Source of the DNA: Actinomucor elegans
Lineage: Eukaryota; Mucoromycota; Mucoromycetes; Mucorales; Mucoraceae
Length of the DNA stretch: 64,000 nucleotides
Direction: 5' to 3'
Assembly (NCBI GenBank): GCA_026027325.1
Contig: JAMSLZ010000004.1
Span: forward strand, 620,001 to 684,000
The notes under the pieces were generated by a model, which made no database searches, was not told the DNA's origin, and saw nothing but the letters and a program-made list of their open reading frames with translations. This document shows, one piece after another, positions 1 through 10,249 of the stretch (its first letter is position 1; the number at the start of each line of letters is the position of its first letter). The position numbers and the translations under genes are program-made.

Positions 1-1
1 T

Positions 2-2179
2 GACCTACGTAACGTAAAAGATATTACTAAAGTCTGGTCAAACAAACACGAACAAGCTTTTGCAGCTCTTAAATACGCTCTGGCCAATGCTCCTGTTATC
101 TCGCCTCCAGTTATCGGTCAACGATTTCATGTTGCAACAGATGCAAGTGTGTCTGGTATTGGTGCTATGCTGTATCAAATTATCGATAATGAAGTTAAGT
201 TTGTTGCCTTGGCTTCTCGAAAGCTTAGTGTTTCCGAACGCAACTATAGCACTACCAAACGTGAATTGTTAGCTGTCGTTTATGCATTTGCGAAATTCCA
301 CAAGTGGCTGTATCTTATTCCCTTTACGTTGCATACTGATCATAAAAGTCTCATTTACTTGCAGACTCAAGAAGTACCTAATGCTTTAATGGCTGGTTGG
401 TATGAGGGTATTTTTGGCTATACGTTCAATACAGTTCACCTGCCTGGATTCAAAAATCTTATTCCTGACGCTCTCTCACGCCTTTATACGGACGAGGATC
501 AACCGATTAATGTTCTGGAGGGGGGTAGTTGTCTCGATATAGTCGCGCTTGGTGATGTTGGTAGCATTTCAAACAAAAAGAAAAGCTTGAAAGATAGTGA
601 AAAGGGATCTATGGCTAAAAGCAAAAAGCAATTTGCTCAACAGTCACGCCCTAGTATTTATAAAAATAATACTTCTCTCTTAGCTTCTTCTTCAACAGTA
701 CCAATATTACTTACTGATCAGAGTAATGATACTTGCGCTACTATATCTCCACAACAAACTTCTAATGACGATGAAGACCTGATTCTTCGAACATTAAAGT
801 TTGCTGATTATATTACACCACCTAAAAATGAACGTGATAATCTCGTATTTAAAGCACACCTTTTAGGACATTATGGTTTACAAAGCATCGAGAACCAATT
901 ACACCATGATGGTATTCACTGGACAAACATGCGAAAAGATATTCAACGAATCTTGGGCGAATGTACTGAATGCAATAGGTTCAACATATCCAAAGTTGGT
1001 TATCACCCACCAAAATCTGTATTGCCTGATCAACCACTTGATCATTGGTGTATGGATTTAGGTACTTTTGATGTCACCTCTTCTCGCGGCAATAACTTTA
1101 TGTTAGTCATGGTAGACTATTATTCAAGGTTTACTGTTCTTAGAGCATTACCTGATAAACATAGTACGACTATCGCTGCCGAACTTTTATCTATATTCTC
1201 GTTATTTGGCTTTCCAAAGATCTTGAATTCGGATAATGGTGCAGAGTTCACAGCTGATATTGTAGCAAAAATGATTGAGATGAGTGGCATTGATCGAAGA
1301 CTTTCATTACCATACTCTCCTACGGGTAACTCGGTAAACGAAGCATATGTCGGTTTGGCAAAACGTACAATTGTTAAGGAATTACGCGGTAAAGGCGCTG
1401 ACTGGGATTATTATTTGAATTATTGTCAATACGCTATGAATTGTAAATACGCACGGTTACATAAGTCTCGTCCTTATACAGTGTTATTCAATAGACAACC
1501 AAATGGCTTTGAAGACTACTCAAATACTAAACCTGTATTGCAACTAGAAGAAACTGACACGAAAATGATTGATGAAAAATTCAAATTTGTCAATGAAGTC
1601 GTTATACCAGCATTGTCTAAACGCATAAGAGATACGCAAGAACGTGATCACGACAGATTCGTAAAAACGCATAGGATTGTAACTAAGCAGTTTCCTGTTG
1701 GAAGTAAAGTTATGATTAAGAATGTAACACGATTAAGCAAATTAGATGCGCGTAATCTCGGTCCATTTTATATACATGGAATCACAAAGAACGGTAGCTA
1801 TATCTTGAAAGATAAAGCGGGTACTCTCTTATCTAGAGATGTACCTACATCGCATATTATATTCATCTCCTCAGATAATATATCTACTGAAGAATATCAA
1901 AAGCTTAAAGAAGATCACTTTGAAATACAAGCAGTCATTGATCATTCTGGTTCACCTGGTAATTATTTATACAGAGTCAAATGGAAAGGATATCCAAACG
2001 ATGAAGATGATACATGGGAACCTCCATCACACTTCGATTCAAAGAAACCAATTGAAATATATTGGGGACGTCGCAATGCTGATCATAAGCAATCCTCTTC
2101 CAAGAAACGTAAGGCTCCTATGACAGTCAATACACGTAAGATAGCTACTCGGAACAAACGCAGTAGAAACCAACAATAG
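2..2179 (+). CDS. Gypsy family A (copy A1) pol, 5'-truncated by window edge
   Basis: This is the 3' two-thirds of a Ty3/Gypsy chromovirus polyprotein that copies RNA into DNA and integrates it. The frame is open from base 2, so the gene starts upstream of the window. In order I see the end of reverse transcriptase, RNase H (VATDASVSG near 133-160), the integrase zinc-binding region (H..H and CTEC, about 860-975), the integrase core (MDLG near 1052, NSDNGAEF near 1230, NEA near 1340) and a C-terminal chromodomain (RVKWKGY, about 1920-2050) that in this family guides integration to marked chromatin. A basic tail follows. The reading frame is intact and the protein is essentially the same as in copy A2, so this copy is recent. 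The 5' half of the element is not visible. Confidence 0.95.
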   Translation, partial: DLRNVKDITKVWSNKHEQAFAALKYALANAPVISPPVIGQRFHVATDASVSGIGAMLYQIIDNEVKFVALASRKLSVSERNYSTTKRELLAVVYAFAKFHKWLYLIPFTLHTDHKSLIYLQTQEVPNALMAGWYEGIFGYTFNTVHLPGFKNLIPDALSRLYTDEDQPINVLEGGSCLDIVALGDVGSISNKKKSLKDSEKGSMAKSKKQFAQQSRPSIYKNNTSLLASSSTVPILLTDQSNDTCATISPQQTSNDDEDLILRTLKFADYITPPKNERDNLVFKAHLLGHYGLQSIENQLHHDGIHWTNMRKDIQRILGECTECNRFNISKVGYHPPKSVLPDQPLDHWCMDLGTFDVTSSRGNNFMLVMVDYYSRFTVLRALPDKHSTTIAAELLSIFSLFGFPKILNSDNGAEFTADIVAKMIEMSGIDRRLSLPYSPTGNSVNEAYVGLAKRTIVKELRGKGADWDYYLNYCQYAMNCKYARLHKSRPYTVLFNRQPNGFEDYSNTKPVLQLEETDTKMIDEKFKFVNEVVIPALSKRIRDTQERDHDRFVKTHRIVTKQFPVGSKVMIKNVTRLSKLDARNLGPFYIHGITKNGSYILKDKAGTLLSRDVPTSHIIFISSDNISTEEYQKLKEDHFEIQAVIDHSGSPGNYLYRVKWKGYPNDEDDTWEPPSHFDSKKPIEIYWGRRNADHKQSSSKKRKAPMTVNTRKIATRNKRSRNQQ

Positions 2180-2408
2180 ATCATAGACTTTTTATACAGT
2201 CTTGTTTGTTATTCTTCTTTTCCTTCACTTTTATCCTACGGGTTTTTTACATAAGGTTTTTATCGAGGAATAACTACGATCAGTTCATTACAAGGCGAAA
2301 GGACACGCACCGAAGTATGTAACTTCCTATTAACTTATGCACATTATAGACTATACCTAGTAACAATGCAAACACTCTTAGTATAAGCAACTGTCTAGAA
2401 GGGGGCAA
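2180..2408 (+). other. A1 3' untranslated tail with polypurine tract
   Basis: This is the non-coding tail between the pol stop and the LTR. It ends in the purine run AGAAGGGGGCAA directly before the LTR terminus TGTTG, which is where plus-strand DNA synthesis is primed in LTR elements. The same tail recurs reversed at 18631-18859 and partly at 8638-8725. Confidence 0.85.
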
Positions 2409-2470
2409 TGTTGTAAACATGACTTGTTCAGTGTCCGTCACCAATCAGGTCAATGTTCGACAATGCTTAT
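2409..2470 (+). repeat. Gypsy A LTR fragment (first 62 bp)
   Basis: These are the first 62 bases of the 364-bp family A LTR, beginning TGTTGTAAACATGAC and matching 8726 onward. The LTR is cut by the end of element B at 2471. The missing 302 bp are not found on the other side of B. Confidence 0.9.
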
Positions 2471-2976
2471 TGTTGTAAAGGTGGTAGATAAAGATTTTGG
2501 AAGATAGAAATACTTTTAAAACTGTGGATAGTTTTTTATTAGAGATCAAGAATTGATTAACTGGTCAAAAGGTGATAAAACGCATCTCTTATATACTTTT
2601 TCTCGGTCGGTACTTGATTCTAAATTCATATTACGATTTGCCAGGAACAAGGTTGGACTGCGTATAAAGAAGACCAGGGATAATAACCAAATGAGCGGAC
2701 CAAGATTAGCGGCGAGGAGTGTCGGGATCAATATATCCAAAGGTAATAGTATTGAATGTAATATTTGGTGTGAGAGATAGTATTTATCAATTAGCGTCTA
2801 CTTGCTCAGAGTGATATATAAATAAAGATATTTTAACATAATCAAATACAGTCATTTACATTCTGGTTCTTGGTAATAATGCTTTATACACTTCTGCAGC
2901 TATATATAAGGATATCTATACGATTTTCTATCTGTACAGTATTCTCTTATTAATATAATTATGAGCGTTTACAACA
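2471..2976 (-). repeat. Gypsy B 3' LTR
   Basis: This is a 506-bp direct repeat of 8131-8637. In element sense it begins TGTTGTAAACGCTCAT and ends CTTTACAACA. A TATATAAG box lies at 2588-2595 (read on the minus strand). The first ten bases are shared with the family A LTR. Confidence 0.93.
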
Positions 2977-3159
2977 TTATCCTCCACCAGAATCAAACAA
3001 ACTTGTATTGATTCGGCAAGTGCGTCAGTTCCACCAAATAGTACATTCATGCGGCTGAGTTTTGATTAACACGCTCAGGTATACCTCCTTTTACGCACCA
3101 ATTCAGGGTCTTTTCTTGCATCGTGGCTTTTCTTGGTTCTTGTTTCATAACTTGCCTAC

Positions 3160-6100
3160 TTATTCTATCTTTCTTTTCTTGTTTGAACGTCTATTCAGTA
3201 TTCTCTCTTCTCTACTCGTAGTGGCTGCAATATTTGCTCTTTTGTTTTTCGACATCTCGATCGCTACATTTGACATCTCATTCCCATTGCATTTAGGAAT
3301 CTTGGAAGTTCCAACTTTTTTGCGTCTGTTAGGTTCAGAGTTTTGAATTGACTGTTCGACTCTAGTTTGCTCTAAACGTCGTAATTCTCTTTGCTTATTC
3401 CAGTACCGTTGAATGATAGTTGGATCGGTGAAATCACTTGCTTTTTGCCAAGTATTTTCTTTCTCAGAATAACCTTTCCACTTAATCAAGTATTCTCGAT
3501 GACCTTCTTCACCTCGATGATCACGGATACCTTCGACTTCGTAGTATTCTTCTTCGATACTAGACTCATCCAGGGTAACTACTTTCAATTCCGACGGTAC
3601 ATAGTTTCGGGATAATAATTCATTCTGTTCATCCTTTAGTTCATACGATCCACCAGTATTTCTTCGAACAACAGTGTAAGGTCCCTCATAAATCGGAGCT
3701 AACTTACTAGATCGATTCTGTAATCTGATCATGACATGCGTTCCAACTGGAATGTCGACAAGAACACTCTTTTGATTGAACTTTTTGTTATATTCCTCAT
3801 TTATCTTCTGAGTTCTTTCGAGGATGGCTGGGAATACGATCTTATCCATGTAATCTACGCGTTCTTCCAACTCTCGCATGGTCATAGACTCAATGGGTAG
3901 TTTGAACTTCTTCTCGTTCCCGTAGTCATCAGGTAAGTTGACTCTACGTGCAAACATCAAGGAGAAGGGAGAACTCATAGTTTTTGCTTTAATGTGTCGG
4001 TTCATGCAGAGCTGTATGATAGGAAGATAATACGCCCAACTATGACTGTCTGACTTCATCATTTTTCTTAACGTGTTAGTTGCGGTACGAACTGCATTTT
4101 CCGCTGCTCCATTTGCTCGAGGATGATATGGCGTAGTGTATCTTCTATCAATTCCTAGGTTCTTCGAAATACTGTTCATCACAGCATTCTTGAACTCTAG
4201 ACCATTATCAGACTGGCAAATACGTGGAACACCAAAATCACCATAGACTTTGACCAACTCTTTTGCAACAGTATCGGATTGTTTGTTCTTCAGAGGTCTG
4301 AGAATAACGAATTTCGAACAAATATCTGTTATAACCAACATGTAAACATATCCTTCTTCAGTTACGTCAAAAGGTCCAGCCAAGTCGATAGCAATATGAT
4401 CAAATGGTCGGTTGGCTACAACATTAGATAATGGGTGATAACCTCTCTTACTGATGTTGTGCTTTTGACATTCAACACACGAACTAACAATGTCTTTTGC
4501 TTCTGCGTAGATATTCGCCCAATGGAGACCTTGTGAATGTAAATCTCGCACAATTGCTTGCGATCCAAAGTGTCCAAATGCATGCGCTTCTTTCAACAGA
4601 GCATCTCTCTCTTCTTCAGGAGGAGTCATATAGTCAGTCAGCTCATCTTTTCTTTCAACTAGTTTAGTCGCGAGTACGTTAATCGTTTTATCTCGGCTAA
4701 ATCGCTTTTTTCTAATGATGGCTTTCTTTTTAGGGCTTCGTCTGATGATTTTGCTCGTAACACTATCCTCCACCAGTTTGTTTTCATCTTCTAAAGGTGA
4801 ATACAAACGGCTCAGAATATCAGGCAATTTGTTCAATATACCGGGGATGTGCACTACATCAAAATCAAAATCCAGAAGAGTCTCGATCCATCCAATTAAC
4901 ATGGGATTTGCGATCTTTTGCGTATGTAAGTATACTAGTGCCTTGTGATCTGTAAATACAGTGAACTTTTTGCCCCATATATACTTGCGAAACTTCAGTA
5001 ATGCTAACACGACTGCATACAATTCTCTTTTAGTAGTGCTCCAACGGCGTTGTGAAGGTGACAAGGAGCTCGATACAAATCCTATGTAAAGATCTTGGCC
5101 GGCCTCATTCTTTTGAAACAACACTGCCGCGACACCATAAAGTGATGCGTCTGTAGCTACGTAAAACTGTTTTGACAAATCCGGATAATGCAGCATCATC
5201 TTCGACTGCAAAATCTCTTTGATAGTTTCAAAGCTCTTAGTGTGACGATCGGTCCACAGCTCTTCCACATTCTCTGCATTCACTAAACTGGTGAGTGGTT
5301 CTGCTACTCTGGAAATCATCGGAACGAATTCTCTCAGGTAATTGACCAAACCCATAAATTGCTGGATGTGTTTCTTATTTTTATTTGGAAGTGGCCACTT
5401 TGAAACATTGGTAAGTTTTGATTGATCCACACGAACTCCTGAAGCGTCCACTACAAATCCCAACATACGAACTGAATGTTGAAACCATGAACACTTGGAT
5501 TCTTTCAGGATTAAATTTGCGGAATTTAATCTGTCAATCACAAACTTTACATCTTTTGCATGCTGTTCGATACTTTCACTGGCAACAATACAGTCATCCA
5601 CGAAGTTCTGAACGCAATCAATACCTTCAAACAAGGTTGCCATGACCTTTTGAAATTGCGAGGTTAGCATTTTCACTCCAAAGCACGCTTTTTGAAAGGA
5701 AAAGCCATTGCCATTATAAGTAAACGATAGCTTGTGTACATCCTCGGGTGCCACTTTGAATCGATGATATGCATTCGACAAATCCAAAGTTGTAAACACT
5801 TTTTTACCGGCCAAGTTATCAAAGATATCCTTAACCAAAGGTACGGGAAAATTGAATGTTGGAGGTAGAATTTGATTCAACGATCTCACATCTAAACACG
5901 CTCTATGGCTCACAATCTCACCATCTTTGTTACGTTTAGGAACAAGCAGTAATGGGCTGTTGAATGACGTGTTTACTCGGGATCGAATGATTGTACCTGT
6001 TTCCAACCATTCTTTTATTTGCTTATCGAGAACTGGTCTTAATGCATAAGGGATGGGGTATTGACGTCTATACGCCGTTGCACCCTCTTTCGTAGGTAAT

Positions 6101-6336
6101 CGAACAATGGATTCAGGCAAAGGACATGAAGATGTTATAGGTATGCTCTGATTAATCTCTAGTGATTCTTTAATTATACTCATGAACTCTGCTCTTTGCT
6201 CAGGCGTACCAGCAGGCGAATTGTCAGGTTCATGTTTTCTTTCACGTTCAATGTTCAAGTTTTCAAAAATAGCTTCATCACTCAAGGCAGCGTCAGAATG
6301 TGCATGATCAGTCTTTGATGCGAAAAGCCACTCCAG
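3160..6336 (-). CDS. Gypsy B pol (RT-RNase H-integrase-chromodomain)
   Basis: This is the polymerase and integrase half of element B. The frame is open from 6336, just after a TAA at 6339-6337, and overlaps the 3' end of gag by 29 nt in the +1 frame. No ATG lies near its start, so it is probably made as a Gag-Pol fusion by +1 frameshifting rather than as a separate protein. Domains by residue of the open frame: reverse transcriptase with FVDD near 245 (usually YVDD), RNase H (VATDASLYG near 395), an integrase zinc region with H..H and CVEC, the integrase core (AIDLAG near 650, QSDNGLEF near 710, AAEN near 742), and a chromodomain (YLIKWKGY, about 935-970) followed by a basic tail. No internal stop or frameshift is seen. 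Confidence 0.93.
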   Translation of the reverse strand: MEWLFASKTDHAHSDAALSDEAIFENLNIERERKHEPDNSPAGTPEQRAEFMSIIKESLEINQSIPITSSCPLPESIVRLPTKEGATAYRRQYPIPYALRPVLDKQIKEWLETGTIIRSRVNTSFNSPLLLVPKRNKDGEIVSHRACLDVRSLNQILPPTFNFPVPLVKDIFDNLAGKKVFTTLDLSNAYHRFKVAPEDVHKLSFTYNGNGFSFQKACFGVKMLTSQFQKVMATLFEGIDCVQNFVDDCIVASESIEQHAKDVKFVIDRLNSANLILKESKCSWFQHSVRMLGFVVDASGVRVDQSKLTNVSKWPLPNKNKKHIQQFMGLVNYLREFVPMISRVAEPLTSLVNAENVEELWTDRHTKSFETIKEILQSKMMLHYPDLSKQFYVATDASLYGVAAVLFQKNEAGQDLYIGFVSSSLSPSQRRWSTTKRELYAVVLALLKFRKYIWGKKFTVFTDHKALVYLHTQKIANPMLIGWIETLLDFDFDVVHIPGILNKLPDILSRLYSPLEDENKLVEDSVTSKIIRRSPKKKAIIRKKRFSRDKTINVLATKLVERKDELTDYMTPPEEERDALLKEAHAFGHFGSQAIVRDLHSQGLHWANIYAEAKDIVSSCVECQKHNISKRGYHPLSNVVANRPFDHIAIDLAGPFDVTEEGYVYMLVITDICSKFVILRPLKNKQSDTVAKELVKVYGDFGVPRICQSDNGLEFKNAVMNSISKNLGIDRRYTTPYHPRANGAAENAVRTATNTLRKMMKSDSHSWAYYLPIIQLCMNRHIKAKTMSSPFSLMFARRVNLPDDYGNEKKFKLPIESMTMRELEERVDYMDKIVFPAILERTQKINEEYNKKFNQKSVLVDIPVGTHVMIRLQNRSSKLAPIYEGPYTVVRRNTGGSYELKDEQNELLSRNYVPSELKVVTLDESSIEEEYYEVEGIRDHRGEEGHREYLIKWKGYSEKENTWQKASDFTDPTIIQRYWNKQRELRRLEQTRVEQSIQNSEPNRRKKVGTSKIPKCNGNEMSNVAIEMSKNKRANIAATTSREERILNRRSNKKRKIE
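6308..6336 (-). promoter_or_regulatory. Gag/Pol +1 overlap of family B
   Basis: The pol frame opens at 6336 and gag stops at 6308. Pol codons begin one base later than gag codons, so a +1 shift (or a -2 shift) inside these 29 nt would join them. I cannot name the slip site. The stretch ends in the gag stop TGA. Confidence 0.6.
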
Positions 6337-8086
6337 TTAATCCGATATTCATTTTGGGAAGAATATCTGTGCCAAGAAGAATATCAAACTCGAATCCGTC
6401 GTTAAAGTTCATTACTTCAAATGAGTGTTTGAACTTAATGCCATTTGCATACTTTATTTCCAAAGGATCGGTGATACCAATTCTCTTTGCAGTATTTTGA
6501 TGAGACAAGAAATTATAAGAACCAGGTAATTTATGTACTTTATTTATACGAAGTTTATTCTTCAAAGAAGACAAACTAACAAAGCTACAACTACTTCCTG
6601 TATCTACGCGTCCCAGGAGACGTTCAGACTCTACAATCAATGGTGTACATAAATTAAATGCGTCATTAGCCTTTAATTTGTCACTCTTCTTGTTCTCATT
6701 CAGGTACTTACATTGATAGCTCTGATTCTCAATCTCGGAGTCGGCCATCTCCAAGTCCTCTTGAACTTGCTGCTCAATTGACTTCTCACTCGAGGAAGCC
6801 GCAGGCATCACAGCCAAGACAGTACTGCTACTACTGCTTTCAGCAGCACCACAACGATGACCAGGACGCCATGGAGACACACCACAAGTCCAACACTCTT
6901 TACCCTTCGCCTTCTTCACAGAAGGAGGGCGTTCAGCTCTTCTCTTAGCGAGAAAACAATCCTTGGTGTCATGGGTCGCATTGTTACCATGATGGATGCA
7001 CGAAAAGGGTTTCGCCACCTTACTCGCCTTTTGCACCCGACGAGCTGCATTCTTGTGATGATGGTAATAGGGGGCCTTTTCTTTGCGTCGCTCAACAACA
7101 GGCGCACCAGGAAGAAGAGAAACAGCCTCATTATACGACGTATGGTCGTCACCAAGAATATCACGACCAATCTGTGCGATTTGATCGACAGTGTATTCAG
7201 CATTCTCACCAGAAGATCCAGCCTTCACTGAATTCATTGCAACTCTGATCAGCGTCTGAACAGGTTTGGTCAGCGAGGCCAAAAAACGATCAGCTACTCT
7301 AGGACACTCTCTAGGTAGGCCTGCATCAAACATTGCTGTTTGAAAACGCTTAGCATAGTCGCCCACCGACTCATTGTTTTCCATTACCATGGTAAACACA
7401 AGGTCAGTATATCTTCTCAACACAAGGGAAGAACCGTGCTGCTTCTTAAACTCTCTACGAGCATCTGCCCATAGGGTACAACCTCTACTCAGCTCATCTT
7501 TCACCCATGCTTTATCGCCATGGGGAAGGCAAAGGGGTAAGAAGTTCTTCCACACCTCATCAATGGACATGGAAGAAGACTCAACTACATCCTCAAATTC
7601 TCTCAAAAAATGCTCAACAGACTCGAAGGCTTCGTAACCTGGAAAAGGTTTGACAGCCGAGGTCAAGAGTTGGAACTTGGGCAAGTCGCGACGATTCAAT
7701 GTCAAACCAGTAGGTGGCTTAACACGATCAACCTCACCGATCAATGAACTGCACTCTTGGATCTCACGGAGCATCCTCTTGGAGCGTTCAAGGGCCAACA
7801 AGGCTTCATCAGCCGCTACGTCATCTCTGACTACACGAGCACGACTAAACGCTTGAAGGTATCGGGTAATATCTGCACGGAGCCCGGCGATATTTGTGTC
7901 AATCAGTTGTGGGTCAGTCATGTCAGCAACAGCATGCTCAGCCGACTCAGACAACAAAGAACTAGCACCAGGAGACTTGATAAACTCATCAAGGTTGCTT
8001 GACAAGGTCGATTCATCAAACATGGGGGTGTCAGGGTTAACACCACAGTTGGCAGAAGAAGAACCAGAAACGTTGTTGGAAGCCAT
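6308..8086 (-). CDS. Gypsy B gag with C-terminal aspartic protease
   Basis: This 592-aa structural polyprotein forms the intracellular particle that packages the element RNA. The ATG at 8086 is the first after the LTR. A retrotransposon-gag region lies at about residues 125-310 (LPKFQLL, then WKNFLPLCL). Two cysteine-histidine clusters follow near 360-410, the second CWTCGVSPWRPGHRC, as expected of a nucleic-acid-binding nucleocapsid. The C-terminus is a retropepsin-like protease with the catalytic DTG in GRVDTGSSCSF and the flap-side signature LLGTDILPKMNIG. Protease therefore sits in the gag frame, and the TGA at 6308-6310 ends it before pol. The arrangement matches families A and E. Confidence 0.9.
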   Translation of the reverse strand: MASNNVSGSSSANCGVNPDTPMFDESTLSSNLDEFIKSPGASSLLSESAEHAVADMTDPQLIDTNIAGLRADITRYLQAFSRARVVRDDVAADEALLALERSKRMLREIQECSSLIGEVDRVKPPTGLTLNRRDLPKFQLLTSAVKPFPGYEAFESVEHFLREFEDVVESSSMSIDEVWKNFLPLCLPHGDKAWVKDELSRGCTLWADARREFKKQHGSSLVLRRYTDLVFTMVMENNESVGDYAKRFQTAMFDAGLPRECPRVADRFLASLTKPVQTLIRVAMNSVKAGSSGENAEYTVDQIAQIGRDILGDDHTSYNEAVSLLPGAPVVERRKEKAPYYHHHKNAARRVQKASKVAKPFSCIHHGNNATHDTKDCFLAKRRAERPPSVKKAKGKECWTCGVSPWRPGHRCGAAESSSSSTVLAVMPAASSSEKSIEQQVQEDLEMADSEIENQSYQCKYLNENKKSDKLKANDAFNLCTPLIVESERLLGRVDTGSSCSFVSLSSLKNKLRINKVHKLPGSYNFLSHQNTAKRIGITDPLEIKYANGIKFKHSFEVMNFNDGFEFDILLGTDILPKMNIGLTGVAFRIKD

Positions 8087-8130
8087 ATCGATAAAAGTAA
8101 GGAAATAGGACAGTAATTAAAAGTAAAAAA

Positions 8131-8637
8131 TGTTGTAAAGGTGGTAGATAAAGATTTTGGAAGATAGAAATACTTTTAAAACTGTGGATAGTTTTTTATT
8201 ATAGATCAAGAATTGATTAACTGGTCAAAAGGTGATAAAACGCATCTCTTATATACTTTTCCTCGATCGGTACTTGATTCTAAATTCATATTACGATTTG
8301 CCAGGAACAAGGTTGGACTGCGTATAAAGAAGACCAGGGATAATAACCAAATGAGCGGACCAAGATTAGCGGCGAGGAGTGTCGGGATCATTATATTCAA
8401 AGGTAAATAGTATTGGATGTAATATTTGGTGTGAGAGATAGTATTTATCAATTAGCGTCTACTTGCTCAGTGTGATATATAAATAAAGATATTTTAACAT
8501 AATCAAATACAGTCATTTACATTCTGGTTCTTGGTAATAATGCTTTATACACTTCTGCAGCTATATGTAAGGATATCTATACGATTTTCTATCTGTACAG
8601 TATTCTCTTATTAATATAGTCATGAGCGTTTACAACA
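8131..8637 (-). repeat. Gypsy B 5' LTR
   Basis: This 507-bp LTR is the partner of 2471-2976. A TATATAAG box lies at 8248-8255 in element sense. The base run immediately inside the LTR (element sense) is TTTTTTACTTTT. No TGG-starting sequence complementary to a tRNA 3' end is seen there. Confidence 0.93.
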
Positions 8638-8725
8638 CTTCCTATTAACTTATGCACATTATAGACTACACCTAGTAACAACATGCAAACACTCTTAGTA
8701 TAAGCAACTGTCTAGAAGGGGGCAA
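8638..8725 (+). other. Gypsy A tail fragment (copy A3)
   Basis: This matches 2323-2408 of copy A1, including the polypurine tract AGAAGGGGGCAA, and leads straight into a full family A LTR. It starts abruptly at the right end of element B. Confidence 0.85.
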
Positions 8726-9089
8726 TGTTGTAAACATGACTTGTTCAGTGTCCGTCACCAATCAGGTCAATGTTCGACAATGCTTATACTCAGCTTGTGC
8801 TTTGACAGCTTTGTAACGTCGGTTAAGAGATATATATGGAAATCAATGCTTAGTGCAACTAACCTTCATAAACTATCTATCACCGAATATAAAGTCGTAC
8901 TAGAATGGATTACTATAAATCCTTGTTAACTCCAGGAGCACAGTCTTTGACTAACTCAATCGTCTATAATATCAAGTTAAATCCGAACTTCAATTTTGTA
9001 TAAATAGCTCATCATTTTAATGCTTTAATAAATCAATTCGTTTTATCAGTCTGGTTATTTTTACAGTCTTTATTATATTCGATATAACA
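8726..9089 (+). repeat. Gypsy A LTR (3' LTR of copy A3)
   Basis: This is a complete 364-bp LTR, TGTTGTAAAC ... GATATAACA. A TATAAATA box lies at 8999-9006. It is nearly identical to 45200-45563 and to the reversed LTRs at 18267-18630 and 31400-31763. It abuts the decayed Harbinger gene, into which this A copy presumably inserted. Confidence 0.93.
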
Positions 9090-9272
9090 TCTATGTTCTA
9101 GATATATATCCATCTGAGACATGAATCTTAAACATATCAACTCATAAGTGCTTCCGTAAAGATGAGATTGATAATGAATAAGTTATTATTCATACAATAG
9201 TCTCTATTCTATAACACCGCTATTAGAGGAGATGAATACTGTAATAGAAAGGGTAGGTATTCAATTCAGACT

Positions 9273-9865
9273 ATGGCCATTTGTGATCATCAGAAAAAGT
9301 TCCGATACCTTGAAACAGGATACTTTGGAAGAAGACATGATGCTAGAGTATACAGTTTGAGCCATTTTGGACGCAATCCTCAAGAATTCTTTAGAGATGG
9401 CCAAATGATACTTGCTGATTCGGCTTATCCTTTGTCGCATCATGTAATCACTCCATTCAAGAAGGTCAATGGTACTCTCACAAAAAGAAATAGAAAGTTT
9501 AATTTCTTTCATTCAACTCTACGAGTGACTATCGAAAACTGTTTTGGTTTGTTCAAAATGAGATGGCAAAGCTTGAGAGGCCTGCGCATTTGTACAAGGA
9601 GCAAAAAGATATCGTTGATATCGAAATGTGGATCCGAACGTGCGCTGTGCTTCACAACTTTCTTTTAGATCAACCAACCGATGAATTTGTCAGAGAGGCT
9701 GAAACAACATGTAGTACATCAAGAAATGATGTTGAAAATCACGTTGATGATGATATCGTACCTTGCCATCCAACAAATATCTGCGCTTATTGGGCAAGAG
9801 AAGAACTAGTAGACAAGATTCTGGAGTTTAACAGTGAAGAAAATCCTACCATTAATAATTATTAA
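9273..9865 (+). pseudogene. Harbinger-type DDE transposase, C-terminal part, frameshifted
   Basis: This is the C-terminal nuclease half of a HARBI1-like (DDE_4) transposase, which cuts and joins element ends. Supporting motifs are GRRHDARVYSLSHFG, the catalytic-aspartate region ILADSAYPL, then RVTIENCFGLFKMRW, whose glutamate fits the third catalytic residue, and the closing helix RTCAVLHNFLL. The frame of the first part (9273-9580) differs from that of the second (to 9865), so at least one small indel lies near 9570-9590. The N-terminal helix-turn-helix half is absent. A possible 3' splice site (TTCAG) precedes 9272, so the first codons could be an exon start. I judge it dead. Confidence 0.75.
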
Positions 9866-10249
9866 ATAAAAACTCTACCAGGTGCATTATTATTAAAGAA
9901 CGTTTTATTAGAAGTGAGATATAAACTAGAGAGCTGTGGTAACTATATAAGCATTCCTATTAACATATGAATGATATCGTATTGACAAGTTAACTATACA
10001 TTGTATAATGATAATTATCTTTACCCTATGGTCTCTTATCTATTATTGTGACGTATCAATAATAAAAATATCAATACTAAATAAAGCTGGGAATAATTAA
10101 ATAGAATAGAAATTGAAAAGAATAGAAAACAAATATAAGATGCCGAATTAGGGGCATCTAGAGAATGTTACTCTATTTTTTTGAATAAACATCATCCATA
10201 AAGGGCTTTGAAGATATTTAATATTCTTAATAACTGTTATTTACACTAG

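Larger units (their letters stand above)
2471..8637 (-). mobile_element. Full-length Gypsy family B chromovirus
   Basis: This is a 6.17-kb LTR retrotransposon read on the minus strand: 5' LTR 8131-8637, gag-protease 6308-8086, pol in an overlapping +1 frame, polypurine tract GGTGGAGGATAA at 2977-2988, and 3' LTR 2471-2976. The two LTRs differ at roughly a dozen positions by eye (about 2%), so the copy is not brand new. Both long frames are nevertheless intact. The 5-bp flanks do not match (CTTAT left, CTTCC right), and they correspond to two different places in element A, so the flanks are not those of one clean insertion. Confidence 0.92.
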
